DNA of 64,000 bases, from assembly GCA_003864495.1 (NCBI GenBank), contig PEDN01001353.1, forward strand, positions 806,001 to 870,000, in the 5' to 3' direction. This document shows positions 62,501 through 64,000 of the stretch, in pieces. Source of the DNA: Nemopilema nomurai (taxonomy: Eukaryota; Cnidaria; Scyphozoa; Rhizostomeae; Rhizostomatidae). Within the stretch, counting starts at the first letter, position 1. The number at the start of each line of letters is the position of its first letter. Both the position numbers and the translations under genes were made by a program. A model generated the notes under the pieces. The model saw only the letters and a program-made list of their open reading frames with translations, did no database searches and was not told the DNA's origin.

Positions 62501-63965
62501 AAAGTATTGGACGAAACAATTTTTTTACTAAGATCGTTGCAAAAATGATCTTAATCAATGTAGGGGGAATAAAAGAGGCCCAATCTTGAATTTGGGGAAA
62601 CTTCCGGACATGAAGAAATGGCAGATACTTGTGCCCAGACAGAAAATTATCAACAATGGTCCACATTCCCATGGAAGCCTAATAGAAATTCGAGGACACA
62701 CACAAACGAGGAATAAAAATTACAAACCTCGTTGCCATGTAATGGTGTTCAAGTCAAAATCTAGTCGGACAAATTTTGAAATTTCTTCCTTGGTCAGCTC
62801 ATTTGGATCCGATTTTTCTATTCCCAGTTTCTTTGGAAAAGACAACGAAAAGCTAATGTATTGACATCAAAATTGATTTATCAGACTTTAGTACAATATC
62901 AATAACTCGAATGCCGACTTTCCTTCCTGTCGATTTGGTCTTAAAGCAAAATCAGCTATTAAATTCACTTTCCTATTATTGATTGATTGGTACGAGACTT
63001 ATAGTAGGGATAAGGTGGATTGAAGCAATCTTCTGTCAAATTTAGAACACAGTGCAATCTTCTAGATAGTGACAAAAGATTTAGCACGTTTTACGATGGA
63101 TCCACAAAAAGACAAACATGCTCGAGATACCAACCTTGAGTCGCTGGTGCATAACGGGGGCAAAAGAACGTTTGCCATTCTTGTCGGGGACAAGTCTGTT
63201 CCACAAGGCCTAAAAAGGAAGCCTAGCACGTTGACTTCTTGTTGTGCAGTATCAATGAAAAGAGAAATAGGCTCGTTCTTGAACTAAATATTTGCAGAAC
63301 CGTTAACCATCAACCTCTAAACATTTTTTGTGTAAAAAAAATCATTCTCATTGCATATCGTTTAAAATGTTGGGTTTTTAGGCATAGAGTAACTTTGATT
63401 TTATACCTGGTCTGATTGTGTTGACTCGTGAAAGATCCTAGCGTCGATTGCAGCGGCTGAAACGGAACCAAAAGTCAACAATAGCTTAAAATATCCTTAA
63501 ATAAAGTTAAGTGGTTGTTTTAGAAATATTGCTTGATAAAGAAGAAACAAGTTAAAAAAAGAGGCATTCTTATAGAGAAAAATATAGAAGCATACCCAAC
63601 AGGTTATTCGCTGCCGTAATTGCGTGGATATCTCCTGTTAAGTGCAGATTGAACTAGAAACAAGATAAACTGGCAATTAACATTAATCTCAAACATTTCA
63701 TTAGCGACTTGGTTCAAGTTTATTATTTCTATCATGCATTGATCAAACTGTCTTTTCAAACAGACAGAAGCAATTAAATGCACTGCTGTAAAATGTCCTT
63801 AGCATAAAACAATTTGATATGTGTGATACAAGTGAGATAAGTGAGCATACAATAAAATGTCTTCATTATTACTCAAATCCTGTCTTGAGTTCAGTAGCAA
63901 GATAAACATCCAACAAACCTCTTCCATCGGGATTACTTGTGAATAACCACCACCCGCAGCACCAC
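56536..63965 (-). CDS. MTHFD1: Formate-tetrahydrofolate ligase domain of C1-THF synthase (partial, 5' end outside window)
   Basis: ATP-dependent formation of 10-formyl-THF from formate and THF. Exons, high to low: 63919-63965, 63596-63653, 63407-63456, 63135-63209, 62728-62830, 62206-62282, 61993-62072, 61467-61527, 61097-61165, 60769-60880, 60597-60665, 60309-60379, 59801-59842, 59234-59334, 58807-58901, 58150-58232, 57808-57915, 57505-57586, 57073-57143, 56536-56625. Every junction is in phase, giving about 513 residues from [16 protein letters not shown] to the terminal [20 protein letters not shown]. Family motifs: [96 protein letters not shown]. The ATP P-loop (GEGKS) and any dehydrogenase/cyclohydrolase domain lie beyond 64000. 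The window therefore cannot separate cytosolic trifunctional MTHFD1 from mitochondrial MTHFD1L. Confidence 0.95.
58516..58590. repeat. G/C-run hairpin repeat in a synthetase intron
   Basis: GGCGCCGACT is followed by short G runs and then GGGGGGCTCAGCCCCCC, continued into a 15-C tract (58566-58580). The G6-CTCAG-C6 core is self-complementary. It lies in the intron between exons 58150-58232 and 58807-58901. It looks like one end of a dispersed repeat, but I cannot define its borders. Confidence 0.55.
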
Positions 63966-64000
63966 CTTTGGAACAAAAAAGCAATTTAATCATTTTCTGA

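Noticed and set aside
56536..63965. Bacterial-type formate-THF ligase acquired by transfer
   Set aside because: The gene is divided by about 19 introns, and its C-terminus ([20 protein letters not shown]) and motifs match the eukaryotic C1-THF synthase family.
1..64000. CRISPR arrays, operons, ribosome binding sites and prophage
   Set aside because: The DNA is clearly animal nuclear sequence with spliced genes; no direct-repeat/spacer array or bacterial gene is present.

Overview
The window is nuclear DNA of an intron-rich invertebrate animal. Four multi-exon protein genes lie head to tail, all on the minus strand. They carry roughly 70 exons with canonical GT-AG introns, mostly 100-600 bp, and the DNA between is AT-rich and littered with short inverted-repeat transposons and simple repeats. 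The gene set (a PB1-containing MEKK2/3 kinase, an ELAPOR-type receptor, topoisomerase II, C1-THF synthase) means a metazoan. The high intron number fits a slowly evolving lineage such as a cnidarian, sponge or lophotrochozoan, but the sequence alone does not fix the phylum.

Layout from left to right: 1-3059, downstream flank with no gene seen; 3060-16449, MAP3K2/3-like kinase (19 exons found); 16450-22092, no gene recognised, probably the kinase 5' end and promoter; 22108-38594, ELAPOR-like type I membrane protein (13 exons found, one small exon apparently missing between the signal-peptide exon and the next); 38595-43151, no gene recognised; 43152-53516, complete DNA topoisomerase II (20 exons, about 1,576 aa); 53517-56535, topoisomerase II upstream region; 56536-63965, the C-terminal 513 or so residues of 10-formyl-THF synthetase (MTHFD1 or MTHFD1L; 20 exons), whose 5' part lies beyond the right edge.

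Exon calls rest on conceptual translation of the minus strand, matching of reading phase across each junction, and recall of the vertebrate family members. In topoisomerase II and the synthetase every junction keeps frame. Two places do not resolve cleanly: the kinase exon at 9149/9169-9251, and ELAPOR intron 1. The genes are not an operon or an obvious functional cluster. They cover stress MAP-kinase signalling, endolysosomal trafficking, chromosome topology and one-carbon metabolism.

I found no convincing new gene system. The points most worth a second look are an apparent tenfold excess of the palindrome TGACGTCA, an E2F/CCAAT-like cluster upstream of topoisomerase II, an acidic dileucine motif ending the ELAPOR tail, three foldback elements (one with a clean target-site duplication, one only 24 bp from a kinase splice donor), an exact 28-bp minisatellite in a topoisomerase II intron, and a 174-codon open frame inside an ELAPOR intron.
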